A DNA stretch of 64,000 nucleotides from an uncultured Porphyromonadaceae bacterium (GTDB lineage Bacteria > Bacteroidota > Bacteroidia > Bacteroidales > Muribaculaceae), in NCBI GenBank assembly GCA_947175425.1, contig CAMWMR010000012.1:1-64000 (forward strand), given 5' to 3'. This document shows positions 54,559 to 63,043 of this stretch, one piece after another. The translations under genes were made by a program, and so were the position numbers. A model generated the notes under the pieces. The model had not been told where the DNA came from. It searched no databases and saw only the letters and a program-made list of their open reading frames with translations. The first letter of the stretch is position 1. Each line of letters starts with the position of its first letter.

Positions 54559-55911
54559 TTAAAGTTCTACAATCTTAACCTTTTTAGCATCGAGTCGCGC
54601 TTCAAGATATTTTGCAAGTCTTTCACGTTCGGCTATAGTGAACTTTCCGCTGCTTTCGATAAGAGCGACCGTCAGAGTGTCGCATCCGTCTTCGTGCAAC
54701 TCACTGAATACCGATGTACTGATACCTATTTTTGTGAGTTTTGGGAACAGAACTTTCACTTCGGGGGCAATCTGAGGCGCATCGTTAATGCTTGCGCGTT
54801 CTTCGGCAAGGAGGCGGCTCAGAGAGTCGATTGATACCTGCTGCCGCGAAATCGTGCCCTGTGCCAGGGTATATATGTCGCTTACGGCCTGAGTATTGTT
54901 TTCGGGACCGCGTTCCACCATTCCTCCCTGTATGAAACTCAGATGCGTTCCGGCAAGCCCGTAGAATTTCAACTTAGGCTCAAGAGTGAGAAGCAAGGAA
55001 TCGGCAGGGATGGTCCGGCCTATAAGAGTGATTGTCAGATATTTCTGCCCGTGGTCGTAATAAGCTTTTCGGTTAAGAACCTGCGTATCGGCAAACTGGC
55101 ATTCGTTATGGATAAACGAGTCGGCACTCATAACAAACTTGTTGTCCTTAAGCATATTATAGGTAAGATATATACTCGGCAACATAGTAAGAATAGCCAA
55201 TGTGTACACTACCCTGCGCATGCGTTTGGCACGTTGCTCGTCGGCGCTCTCAACACCTTTGTACTTCATAAGCTTTACACCTATAAAAGTTGCAAAGGCA
55301 ATATATATGGAATTTATTATGAAGAGATAAAAGGCTCCGAAAAAGTAATTGAGCTGCCATGTGGCGAGACCGTATCCTGCCGTACACAAAGGAGGCATAA
55401 GCGCCGTGGCTATTGCCACGCCGGGAATAACATTGCCTTTGTTGGTGCTGCCGAGAGCAATAATGCCGGCACCGCCGCCTACAAACCCTATAAGTACATC
55501 ATAGATCGTGGGCGATGTGCGGGCAAGAAGCTCGCTGTGCTGCTCATTAACCGGCGATATCAGAAAATATACTGTTGACGCTATAACCGAAAAGCCGGCG
55601 GCCATAACAAGGTTACGCACGCATCGCTTTATCAGCTCGAAATCGTGTATACCAACACCCAGCCCCATGCCTATGATAGGTCCCATGAGCGGGCTTATGA
55701 GCATGGCGCCAATAATAACTGCCGTGGAATTGGTGTTCAGTCCGAGCGAGGCTATGAATATTGCAAGAATAAGAATGAGAATATTCGTGCCACGGAAAGA
55801 AACGCCGTCGCGGATACTGCGCTCGGCTTCTTCCTGCGATACAAGTTGTCCCGACAGGCTGAAATAATTTACAAAAAATTCGCTGAAACGTGTTGCTATG
55901 TTCGCTTTCAC
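54559..55911 (-). CDS. DUF389 family membrane protein
   Basis: 450 aa. GTG start at 55911 by reading frame; no ATG is nearby in frame. The first half has six or so helices with the DUF389 core 'STAVIIGAMLISPLMGPIIG' and 'GNVIPGVAIATALMPPLCTA'. The C-terminal half (about 245-450) is soluble: 'NECQFADTQVLNRKAYYDHG' and a strand-helix repeat of unknown fold. Function of DUF389 is not known. A terminator separates it from the upstream CoA-transferase gene on the same strand, so it is likely transcribed separately. Confidence 0.85.
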   Translation of the reverse strand: MKANIATRFSEFFVNYFSLSGQLVSQEEAERSIRDGVSFRGTNILILILAIFIASLGLNTNSTAVIIGAMLISPLMGPIIGMGLGVGIHDFELIKRCVRNLVMAAGFSVIASTVYFLISPVNEQHSELLARTSPTIYDVLIGFVGGGAGIIALGSTNKGNVIPGVAIATALMPPLCTAGYGLATWQLNYFFGAFYLFIINSIYIAFATFIGVKLMKYKGVESADEQRAKRMRRVVYTLAILTMLPSIYLTYNMLKDNKFVMSADSFIHNECQFADTQVLNRKAYYDHGQKYLTITLIGRTIPADSLLLTLEPKLKFYGLAGTHLSFIQGGMVERGPENNTQAVSDIYTLAQGTISRQQVSIDSLSRLLAEERASINDAPQIAPEVKVLFPKLTKIGISTSVFSELHEDGCDTLTVALIESSGKFTIAERERLAKYLEARLDAKKVKIVEL

Positions 55912-55923
55912 TTCTTTAATATG

Positions 55924-55952
55924 TAAAAACTGAACGCCGGGTGGCGTTCAGT
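55924..55952 (-). terminator. Terminator of the CoA-transferase gene (minus strand)
   Basis: ACTGAACGCC/GGCGTTCAGT stem with a 4-nt loop; on the minus strand followed by TTTTTAC. Confidence 0.85.
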
Positions 55953-55979
55953 TCTGTAATTATTGATTTGCAGGAAATA

Positions 55980-57473
55980 TTACATGTATTTCGCATAGTC
56001 GGCATTACGCATATCGCCGGTATCGCTGAAAGCGTTGTGGAATGCGAATGCGGCACGGAGGGTGTGGGGAGTCTGTCCCTGAGTTCCCAGGCGGAGATAA
56101 TCGCGAAGGAGTTCGCGGTACATGGGATGCGCGCAATTGTCGATAATGGCGTTGGCACGTTCCACGGGGTCTTTGTGACGAAGGTCGGCAATACCCTGGT
56201 CGGTAACAAGAATGTCCACAGAGTGCTCGCTGTGGTCGGGGTGCGCAACCATGGGAACGATATTGCTTATGAGACCGCCCTTGCTTACAGAGGGGCAGCT
56301 GAAAATGGACAGGTATGCGTTGCGGGTGAAGTCGCCCGAGCCGCCGATACCGTTCATCATCTTGGTTCCGAGAACATGTGTGGAGTTTACGCTTCCGAAG
56401 AGGTCGGCTTCCAGAGCGGTGTTCATGGCAATTACACCTATGCGGCGGATAACCTCGGGGTTGTTGGAGATTTCGGCGGGACGCATAAGAATTTTGTCAT
56501 GGAAGAAATTGATGTCGGCGAACAGAATTTCCTCGGTGGCATCGGTAAATGTCATGGAGCAGGTACTTGCAAATGTACATTTTCCTTTCTGCATAAGTGC
56601 AAGCACGGCGTCCTGGATAACTTCGGTGTACATCATGAAGGGAGGAAGTTCCTTGCTCTCGCCGAGATCGTAAAGAACGGCGTTTGCAACATTACCTACA
56701 CCCGACTGCAGGGGAAGGAATTCCTTGGGCAGACGTCCGGCCTTGTATTCGCTCACAAGGAAACGCACAACATTTGCACCAATCTGCTTGCTCACTTCAT
56801 CGGGAGCGCTGAAGGGTTTTACACAGTCGTAAGAGCTTGTGCGCACAATACCCACAACTTTGGCGGGGTCGACCTTGAGCACGGGCGAGCCGACACGGTC
56901 GTTTGCGGCGTAGATAGGTATTTCGCGGCGATAAGGAGGATCCAGCGGCATATAAATATCGTGCATGCCCAGGAGGCTCTTGGGAAGCTTGTCGTTGAGT
57001 TCGATGATAATTTTTTTAGCCATCATGGCGTAGGTGGGAACATTACCCACACCGCAACCCAGCACAATTTCGCCTTTTTCGTTGATGTCGGCGGCTTCGA
57101 TTATTGCAACATCCACGTCGCCGTAAGTACCGTAACGCATTTCCTGAGCCATTTCGGAGAGGTGACGGTCGAAGTAGTGACAATCGTGCGAGTTGATGCG
57201 TTTGCGCAGGTCGGGCACATTCTGGTAAGGCGCACGCATGTTATATGCGTTTGCACGAGCAAGCACACCGTCAACATGGTCGCTGGTGGAAGCGCCTGTA
57301 AACATATTCACTTTAAAAGGACGTCCCTCGGCGTGTTCACGTTCGGCTTTTTTAGCCAAAGCTTCGGTAACGAATTTGGGTGTACCCGGTGCGGTAAAGC
57401 CCGAAAGGCCTATGGTATCACCGTTGTTAATTATTTCGGCAGCTTCTTCTGCTGTGATATAATTATAAGCCAT
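55980..57473 (-). CDS. Acetyl-CoA hydrolase/transferase family protein (succinyl-CoA:acetate or propionate CoA-transferase)
   Basis: 497 aa. Moves CoA between short acids, a step in making acetate or propionate in Bacteroidales fermentation. N-terminal 'DTIGLSGFTAPGTPKFVTEA' and later 'VLGCGVGNVPTYAMMAKKII', 'SGVGNVANAVLYDLGE' and 'GIGGSGDFTRNAYLS' are the CoA-transferase family I signatures. The catalytic glutamate should lie in the first part of the C-terminal domain; I have not fixed it. Monocistronic, with a terminator after it. The small membrane protein gene ends 47 bp upstream. Confidence 0.9.
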   Translation of the reverse strand: MAYNYITAEEAAEIINNGDTIGLSGFTAPGTPKFVTEALAKKAEREHAEGRPFKVNMFTGASTSDHVDGVLARANAYNMRAPYQNVPDLRKRINSHDCHYFDRHLSEMAQEMRYGTYGDVDVAIIEAADINEKGEIVLGCGVGNVPTYAMMAKKIIIELNDKLPKSLLGMHDIYMPLDPPYRREIPIYAANDRVGSPVLKVDPAKVVGIVRTSSYDCVKPFSAPDEVSKQIGANVVRFLVSEYKAGRLPKEFLPLQSGVGNVANAVLYDLGESKELPPFMMYTEVIQDAVLALMQKGKCTFASTCSMTFTDATEEILFADINFFHDKILMRPAEISNNPEVIRRIGVIAMNTALEADLFGSVNSTHVLGTKMMNGIGGSGDFTRNAYLSIFSCPSVSKGGLISNIVPMVAHPDHSEHSVDILVTDQGIADLRHKDPVERANAIIDNCAHPMYRELLRDYLRLGTQGQTPHTLRAAFAFHNAFSDTGDMRNADYAKYM

Positions 57474-57520
57474 TGGTATTACGATTTATAAATTTTTCTG
57501 CTGTATATTGGTTAATTTTT

Positions 57521-57892
57521 TCAGAATTTGCGTTTAAGAATTTCGCTCCATATAAAAGCGTTCCGTAATTGCCGGCGAGCTTCGGCGCTCATTTCGTCGC
57601 CTTGGACGCTTTGCCGTTCGGGAATATCTGCAGTAATGCGACCGCCTTCATCATCCGGCGAACCTATAAAAGTGCGGGGTTCCGCAGGTGTCGCAACCCG
57701 TGCCGGACGAGCCGGAGGAACGGGACGAGCCGGAGCATGCCGAGGGGTCGCGGCAGCCGGATGACGCTGCGAATCCTGTATGCTCATAACCTCGGTAAAT
57801 ATTTTCTTGAACCGCTTGAACAATTTTTCGAGCAAGGGTATAAGAATTGTTACTCCGATGGCGACTAATAACTGAATATATGGCCGTTCCAC
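57521..57892 (-). CDS. Small single-span membrane protein of unknown function
   Basis: 123 aa. One helix near the N-terminus ('YIQLLVAIGVTILIPLLEKL', about 5-24), a basic segment 'FKRFKKIF', then a long proline/alanine/arginine-rich stretch (about 45-80) and a C-terminal helical end 'EARRQLRNAFIWSEILKRKF'. I do not recognise a family. A well-formed promoter lies just upstream on the same strand, sharing space with that of miaB. Confidence 0.65.
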   Translation of the reverse strand: MERPYIQLLVAIGVTILIPLLEKLFKRFKKIFTEVMSIQDSQRHPAAATPRHAPARPVPPARPARVATPAEPRTFIGSPDDEGGRITADIPERQSVQGDEMSAEARRQLRNAFIWSEILKRKF

Positions 57893-57902
57893 TTTATTTT
57901 AG

Positions 57903-57910
57903 TAATTTTG
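57903..57910 (+). promoter_or_regulatory. -7 box of miaB
   Basis: TAATTTTG; no good TTTG at -33. Start near 57917, about 43 nt before the ATG. It overlaps the transcription start region of the divergent minus-strand promoter. Confidence 0.55.
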
Positions 57911-57912
57911 CA

Positions 57913-57944
57913 CAAAAATAGTCATTATTGGCCAATGTTACAAA
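57913..57944 (-). promoter_or_regulatory. Promoter of the small membrane protein gene
   Basis: On the minus strand TTTG (57941-57944) and TATTTTTG (57913-57920) are 20 nt apart. Start near 57906, some 14 nt before the ATG at 57892. Confidence 0.75.
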
Positions 57945-57959
57945 TTTGCAATCGTTTAA

Positions 57960-59300
57960 ATGGAAAATAAAATAGCCGCCGGCAAAACTCTTTACATAGA
58001 AACTTACGGATGCCAGATGAATGTGGCCGACTCCGAAGTTGTGGCCGCCATAATGGAAATGGCAGGATACTCGATAAGCGAAAATATCGATAATGCCGAT
58101 GCCGTTTTTTTGAACACATGTTCCATTCGCGACAATGCCGAGCAAAAAATTATAGGACGCCTGCAGGCTCTCAATGCAATGCGCAAGCGCAGGCATTTCA
58201 TCATAGGGGTAATCGGCTGTATGGCCGAGAGGGTGAAACAGAATCTTGTCGAGAACCACGGCGTAAACCTTGTTGCAGGCCCTGATTCGTACCTCGACCT
58301 CCCGGCTCTTATCGCCGCTGCCGAAAACGGCGAAGCTGCAGTAAATGTGGAGCTCAGCACCACCGAAACATACCGCGACATTGTCCCTGCCCGTATTCCG
58401 GGGCATAATGTTTCGGGATTCGTAAGCATTATGCGCGGATGCAACAATTTCTGCTCCTACTGCATTGTTCCCTATACTCGCGGCAGGGAGAGAAGCCGCC
58501 CCGCCGACAGCATTATCCGTGAAGTTCTCGATCTCCGCGACAAAGGATTCTCCGAAGTGACTCTGCTCGGACAGAATGTGAACAGCTACTCGTTCAGTCC
58601 CGAAGGTTCCGAAGAAACAATCGACTTTGCAAAACTCCTTGCCATGGTGGCCGAAACCGTACCCGGCATGCGTGTGCGCTACACAACATCTCATCCCAAG
58701 GACATGTCACGCGATGTAGTGGAAGTTATGGCGGCACATGCCAATATTTGCAAACACATACATCTTCCGGTACAAAGCGGCAGCAACGAAGTTCTAAAAA
58801 ACATGAACCGCAAGTATACGCGCGAATGGTATTTGGAACGCATTGCCGAAATTAAGGAATTAATACCCGATTGCGGCATATCCACCGACCTGTTCACCGG
58901 CTTCCACAACGAATCCGAGGAAGATTTTGCACAGACTCTCAGCCTGATGAAAGAGGTTGGTTTCGATTCAGCATTCATGTTCAAATATTCCGAGCGTCCG
59001 GGAACGCTTGCTTCGCGCACAATGCCCGACAATATTCCGGAAGAGGTTAAAATAGAACGTCTCAACCGCATGATTGCCTTGCAAAACGAGCTTTCGCTGG
59101 CCTCCAATAAAGCCGATATCGGCAAACAGTTCGAAGTTCTTGTGGAAGGCGTTGCCAAACGCAGCAAGGAGCAGATGGTTGGCCGCACAAGCCAGAACAA
59201 AACCGCCGTATTCCCGCGAGGAAACGCAAAAGTTGGTGAGCTTGTGCAGGTTCGTGTGCTCGACGCCACCTCCGCAACACTGCTGTGTGAACTTGTTTAG
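57960..59300 (+). CDS. miaB: tRNA-2-methylthio-N6-dimethylallyladenosine synthase
   Basis: 446 aa. A radical-SAM methylthiotransferase that modifies A37 of tRNAs reading UNN codons. The N-terminal Fe-S domain has Cys in 'YIETYGCQMNVADSE', 'VFLNTCSIRDNAE' and 'IGVIGCMAERV'; the radical SAM motif is 'RGCNNFCSYCIVPYTRG' (C-x3-C-x2-C). The C-terminal TRAM domain (about 380-446) includes 'EVLVEGVAKRSKEQMVGRTS'. Complete and of normal length. trkH follows 35 bp after the stop, with no terminator seen. Confidence 0.97.
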   Translation: MENKIAAGKTLYIETYGCQMNVADSEVVAAIMEMAGYSISENIDNADAVFLNTCSIRDNAEQKIIGRLQALNAMRKRRHFIIGVIGCMAERVKQNLVENHGVNLVAGPDSYLDLPALIAAAENGEAAVNVELSTTETYRDIVPARIPGHNVSGFVSIMRGCNNFCSYCIVPYTRGRERSRPADSIIREVLDLRDKGFSEVTLLGQNVNSYSFSPEGSEETIDFAKLLAMVAETVPGMRVRYTTSHPKDMSRDVVEVMAAHANICKHIHLPVQSGSNEVLKNMNRKYTREWYLERIAEIKELIPDCGISTDLFTGFHNESEEDFAQTLSLMKEVGFDSAFMFKYSERPGTLASRTMPDNIPEEVKIERLNRMIALQNELSLASNKADIGKQFEVLVEGVAKRSKEQMVGRTSQNKTAVFPRGNAKVGELVQVRVLDATSATLLCELV

Positions 59301-59335
59301 ACCAACATTTAAACCCCTCGCTTGTTTATAATTCC

Positions 59336-61150
59336 ATGAAGGAGGGATTGCTTAAACGTTTAAAACGCTATTTTTCGCGTCCTGAGGTTCGCGGAGGAAT
59401 AACACGTAGCCGACGCAGTTTCGCGTCGGCTACTGATGTCATTGCCCGCATACTTTCGTCTTTCGTCTATATTGCGTCGCTTGCCTGTGCGGTTGTAATT
59501 CTTGTTTACGCCGGCTTCGACAGCAACGCCGTCGACCGTCACCTGCTGCTTACGGTGATGCATGGCTGCCAGGCCGTATTTGTGCTTACGGTGCTGTTCA
59601 ACATAATATTCCGCTATAGAGCCACCATGCGCGACAGCCTGCTTTTCAAGCGGCTTGCCGACATTCTTGTTTTGCTCACCGCTCTGCCCGTACTGCAGAA
59701 CAGATATTTTCTTTTCGCCGCATTGGGATTATACTCCGTAGCCGAGCTATGCTACGGAACGATGCAAATGCTCGGACGACGGACCAACCCCTCGCTTATA
59801 CTCTCGGCAAGCTTTTTGATTTTCATTCTGGGCGGCTCGTTCGTCCTGATGCTGCCCCGATGCACAACGGGGACTCTGCACTATGTGGACGCTCTGTTCA
59901 TGGCGGCAAGCGCCGTGAGCATGACAGGGCTTTCGACAATCGATGCCACAGCAACGTTCACGCCTTTGGGCTGGCTTGTAATTGCAATACTTATGCAGAT
60001 TGGAGCTTTGGGAGTTCTTACGTTTACAAGTTTCTTCGCGCTGTTTTTCAGCGGGCGCAGCTCGATATACAACCAGCTGCTTATGCGCGACTTTATTTAC
60101 TCCAAAAGCCTCAGCTCCCTAATGCCCGTAATCCTCTACATTCTTTCCTTTACTCTGGTTGTGGAAGCAGCAGGCACCGCAGCCATATACTTTTCACTGC
60201 CCGATGACTTCGGTCCGGATACTTCCTGGCGCTTCGGTTTTTCGGCGTTCCACTCGCTTTCGGCCTTCTGCAACTGCGGTTTTTCCACAATTCCGGAAGG
60301 AATGTCCAATCCGGCTCTCATGAACGGCAACCAGGCCATATACATTGTATTCACCGTACTTATCCTCGCCGGAGGCATTGGATTTCCCAATCTGGTAAAC
60401 TTCAAGGATGTGGGAGCCGAATATATTCGGCGTATAAAAGCGGCTTTAACAGGCCGCCCCTATATACACCGCGTCCACGTCTACGACCTCAACACCAAAC
60501 TTGTGCTTGTACTCACCGCCATTCTTTTTTTCGGAGGTGCGGCAGGATTCTATTTGCTTGAATATAATCACTCGATGGCCGGGATGTCGGCATCGCAAAA
60601 AATAATCCAGGCATTTTTCAATTCCGCCACAGTGCGCACTGCGGGATTCAATTCGGTGCCTATTACAGCATGGCTTAACGCCACATTCCTGCTGGCAATG
60701 TTTCTTATGTGGATTGGATGTTCGTCCCAGTCGATGGGCGGCGGTATAAAAGTAAACGCTTTTGCGGCCGTACTGCTGAATCTGCGCTCGATAGCTCGCG
60801 GTCAAAAAGGAGTGGTAGCGTTCGGACGCCGACTGTCGCCCGACTCGGTGCGGCGCGCAAACGCAACCGTTTGTTTCTCTATTTTCACCATTTTCGGCTA
60901 TGCAGTGCTCCTTATGCTGCTTCAGCCCGAACTTCCCATGAAAGCGGCAATGTTCGAGGCATTCTCGGCAATAACCACTATAGGAATGTCGCTCGGCATA
61001 ACGCCCGAACTTTCCAATGTTTCCAAAATACTTGTGGCTACAGCAATGTTTTTAGGGCGTGTGGGTATTATTTCGGTGCTGTGCGGCATGTTCACCCAAC
61101 ACTCCGACAACTCCGAGCACCTTCTCACCGATGATATAATTATAAACTGA
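59336..61150 (+). CDS. trkH: Potassium uptake membrane subunit TrkH/KtrB
   Basis: 604 aa. Forms the K+ pore of the Trk system. Four pore-loop repeats are suggested by 'SAVSMTGLSTIDATATFTPL', 'LSAFCNCGFSTIPEGM', 'FFNSATVRTAGFNSVPI' and 'FEAFSAITTIGMSLGI', with the conserved filter glycines. An extra N-terminal cytoplasmic and membrane part (about 1-140) precedes the core, as in Bacteroidetes members. It is followed after 8 bp by the regulatory subunit, so the two form the system. Confidence 0.93.
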   Translation: MKEGLLKRLKRYFSRPEVRGGITRSRRSFASATDVIARILSSFVYIASLACAVVILVYAGFDSNAVDRHLLLTVMHGCQAVFVLTVLFNIIFRYRATMRDSLLFKRLADILVLLTALPVLQNRYFLFAALGLYSVAELCYGTMQMLGRRTNPSLILSASFLIFILGGSFVLMLPRCTTGTLHYVDALFMAASAVSMTGLSTIDATATFTPLGWLVIAILMQIGALGVLTFTSFFALFFSGRSSIYNQLLMRDFIYSKSLSSLMPVILYILSFTLVVEAAGTAAIYFSLPDDFGPDTSWRFGFSAFHSLSAFCNCGFSTIPEGMSNPALMNGNQAIYIVFTVLILAGGIGFPNLVNFKDVGAEYIRRIKAALTGRPYIHRVHVYDLNTKLVLVLTAILFFGGAAGFYLLEYNHSMAGMSASQKIIQAFFNSATVRTAGFNSVPITAWLNATFLLAMFLMWIGCSSQSMGGGIKVNAFAAVLLNLRSIARGQKGVVAFGRRLSPDSVRRANATVCFSIFTIFGYAVLLMLLQPELPMKAAMFEAFSAITTIGMSLGITPELSNVSKILVATAMFLGRVGIISVLCGMFTQHSDNSEHLLTDDIIIN

Positions 61151-61158
61151 AAAAGAAT

Positions 61159-61857
61159 ATGAAATTCCTCATTATAGGCCTTGGAATTTACGGCGAGAAC
61201 CTTGCCCGCGACCTCACCGACATGGGACACGAAGTAATAGGAGCCGATATACGCCGTTCGGCGGTGGAAAGTGTCAAAAACTATATTTCCACTGTTTATG
61301 TACTTGATTCATCGGAGGAATCGCAACTGGAGGTATTGCCGTTGCGAAATGTCGACCTTGTCATTGTGGCTATCGGCGAGAATTTCGGAGCAAGCATAAA
61401 AACGGTGGCTCTGCTCAAAAAGGCCGGCGTGAAACACATATATTCCCGCGCAATCGACCCGCTGCAGCAGGCCATTCTTGAAGGATTCGACATAGACCGC
61501 ATAATAACTCCCGAACAACGTGCGGCAAACGACCTTGCGCACGAAATGGAGTTAGGCGTGAAAGTACGCACCCTGTCGGTTGACCCGGAACATGCCGTTA
61601 TAAACTTTGCGGCAAACGAATATCTTTTCGGTTTGCTCTATTCCGACCTTAAAGAACGTCTTAAAGAGAACTACGATATAACTCTTGTTGCAGCCTCGCG
61701 CCCTGCGAAACGTACCAACATAATGGGAATTTCCCGGGAGGCCCTTACAAAACTCGACCTTGAAAGCGACACAAGTATACAGGTAGAAAAAGGAGACACG
61801 GTTACGGTGTTCGGATCCAAATCGCGCCTGCGCGAACTGTGCCGTAAAATTTCATAA
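61159..61857 (+). CDS. trkA: Potassium uptake regulatory subunit TrkA/KtrA
   Basis: 232 aa, a single RCK unit. NAD-binding Rossmann motif 'LIIGLGIYGENLARDL' (about 4-17), acidic end of strand 2 'VIGADIRRSAVE', then the RCK_C domain (about 140-230). The single-RCK size is that of KtrA rather than the double TrkA of E. coli, so the pair is KtrAB-like. It gates the TrkH/KtrB pore in response to nucleotides. Confidence 0.93.
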   Translation: MKFLIIGLGIYGENLARDLTDMGHEVIGADIRRSAVESVKNYISTVYVLDSSEESQLEVLPLRNVDLVIVAIGENFGASIKTVALLKKAGVKHIYSRAIDPLQQAILEGFDIDRIITPEQRAANDLAHEMELGVKVRTLSVDPEHAVINFAANEYLFGLLYSDLKERLKENYDITLVAASRPAKRTNIMGISREALTKLDLESDTSIQVEKGDTVTVFGSKSRLRELCRKIS

Positions 61858-61908
61858 AAAAAAGGATTCAAGCACGCCGCCACCCCTAAGGGCCGACGTC
61901 TTGAATCC
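61855..61908 (-). terminator. Terminator of the two-gene minus-strand unit
   Basis: GGATTCAAG/CTTGAATCC stem with a 27-nt inner region; on the minus strand followed by nine T. It may also end the trkA message less efficiently. Confidence 0.75.
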
Positions 61909-61930
61909 AACATCTTTATTATCAATAAAA

Positions 61931-62242
61931 TCAGTCCAATCCGTCCTTCCGTGTGAAATATAACAGGAGACCTCCTGCAATCCACAGAACGATGAATGAT
62001 GCAAAAATAGCGCTTAATATCGAAATCAGGAACAGTTGCATAGGCGTGCTCCCGAGATAGCAAATGCTGAGATATCCGCCAATAAGCGCCGCAACGATAC
62101 CTATAGTCAAATCAAACAAGAGTATGCGTTTTCCGCCGAGACACCTCTGAGCAGCCAAGGCCTCGAAAGCGCCAATCAAAGCCCACACAATCCAAACAAG
62201 CCAACCGGCATAACCGGGGGCGATACTCATCATTGTTTCCAT
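61931..62242 (-). CDS. Small membrane protein, GlsB/YeaQ-like
   Basis: 103 aa with three helices (about 13-30, 41-62, 70-94). Features of the GlsB/YeaQ/YmgE stress-envelope family: Gly-rich helices and the segment 'DLTIGIVAALIGGYLSICYL'. The call rests on size and topology. ATG at 62242; 62230 is an alternative. It is preceded 11 bp upstream by a 55-aa gene on the same strand, likely one operon, and the shared terminator is at 61855-61908. Confidence 0.6.
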   Translation of the reverse strand: METMMSIAPGYAGWLVWIVWALIGAFEALAAQRCLGGKRILLFDLTIGIVAALIGGYLSICYLGSTPMQLFLISILSAIFASFIVLWIAGGLLLYFTRKDGLD

Positions 62243-62253
62243 AACATATTAAT

Positions 62254-62421
62254 TTATACAGGTGTATTGACAATGTAAGGAGCTAAAAACGCGGCAACAT
62301 CGGTGTTTCCGGTAAGGTCGGCGAAGCTGAGCCATATTATCAAGAGGATAATCAGAAAAATGGCACCTATCGCAACCCAGACGCTTGTCCGGGAATTCTT
62401 TTTGTTTCTTGAACGTGACAT
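62254..62421 (-). CDS. 55-aa membrane protein of unknown function
   Basis: Reading the minus strand from ATG at 62421 to TAA at 62254 gives 55 codons. The product has a basic, polar start 'MSRSRNKKNSRTS', a single strong hydrophobic helix (about 14-32, 'VWVAIGAIFLIILLIIW'), and a short polar end 'DLTGNTDVAAFLAPYIV'. The clear charge asymmetry and membrane helix argue for a real product rather than chance. It lies 11 bp upstream of the GlsB-like gene and is probably its partner. It is too short for most gene finders. Confidence 0.6.
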   Translation of the reverse strand: MSRSRNKKNSRTSVWVAIGAIFLIILLIIWLSFADLTGNTDVAAFLAPYIVNTPV

Positions 62422-62653
62422 CTCTTAAAAATATTAATTAGCTGAAACTTATTTCCGACATACATAGTAATATATGCTTCGGAATTATAACATTTGCGGG
62501 CTTTGTAATGTTCAGCAGCAGTGAAGTGCAGGAGTGCGTGCAAAAAGTGTTAAGAAAAGAGCAAATACGGCTTGGAATAATGCTCAAAAAGGGCAATATT
62601 GCGGATACAGTGTTAAAAAATCGCCCCTAATGCAAAAAAAATTTCCAAATTAT
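62422..62653. other. Intergenic region before the small lipoprotein
   Basis: 232 bp plus the promoter. AT-rich, no ORF or hairpin of note. It probably also holds the promoter of the two minus-strand small genes; I see only the imperfect TAAGTTTC box on that strand. Confidence 0.5.
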
Positions 62654-62683
62654 TTTGCAATTCACATTTTTGCAGTAACTTTG
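62654..62683 (+). promoter_or_regulatory. Promoter of the small acidic lipoprotein gene
   Basis: TTTG at 62654-62657 and TAACTTTG at 62676-62683, 18 nt apart. Start near 62690, about 43 nt before the ATG. Confidence 0.75.
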
Positions 62684-62732
62684 TGGCGATTTTTAAGCAA
62701 ACAATTGTTTTATTACTTAATCAAAAGTCAAA

Positions 62733-62945
62733 ATGAAAAAGTTAGTTTTAATGCTTGCTGTTGTATTCAGCATGTCTTTCTTCGCTTGCGGTAACAAAGA
62801 AGCTGCTGCTGAAACCACCGAAGCTCCCGAAGTTGTAGAAGAAGTAGTTGCTGAAGAAGAAGCTCCCGCTTGCCAGGGTGACTCTTGCTGCGCCGACACT
62901 ACCGTTGCTGTAGCTGAAGGTGAAACAGTTGCTGTTGCTGAATAA
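62733..62945 (+). CDS. Tiny acidic, cysteine-containing lipoprotein
   Basis: 70 aa. Signal peptide with lipobox 'SFFAC' (Cys19). The mature part is almost entirely A, E and V ('EVVEEVVAEEEAPA') with one knot of three cysteines, 'ACQGDSCCADTT'. No family recognised. It has a clear promoter and a terminator, so a well-expressed single gene is likely. The cysteines could bind metal or form a disulphide; that is inference. The codon usage, dominated by GCT and GAA, looks like that of highly expressed genes. Confidence 0.8.
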   Translation: MKKLVLMLAVVFSMSFFACGNKEAAAETTEAPEVVEEVVAEEEAPACQGDSCCADTTVAVAEGETVAVAE

Positions 62946-63000
62946 TATTCAACAACACACTTCCTGCTCCGAAAGATTTAACTCGAGCATATTCCGAACT

Positions 63001-63039
63001 GGCCGTTGGCATTGATTGCAACGACCGGTTTGTTTTTTT
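63001..63039 (+). terminator. Terminator of the small lipoprotein gene
   Basis: GGCCGTTG/CAACGACC stem with one C/A mismatch, followed by GGTTTGTTTTTTT. Confidence 0.75.
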
Positions 63040-63043
63040 ATAT

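Noticed and set aside
55941-57491. 516-codon plus-strand frame opposite the CoA-transferase gene
   Set aside because: Shadow of a certain enzyme; no domain seen.
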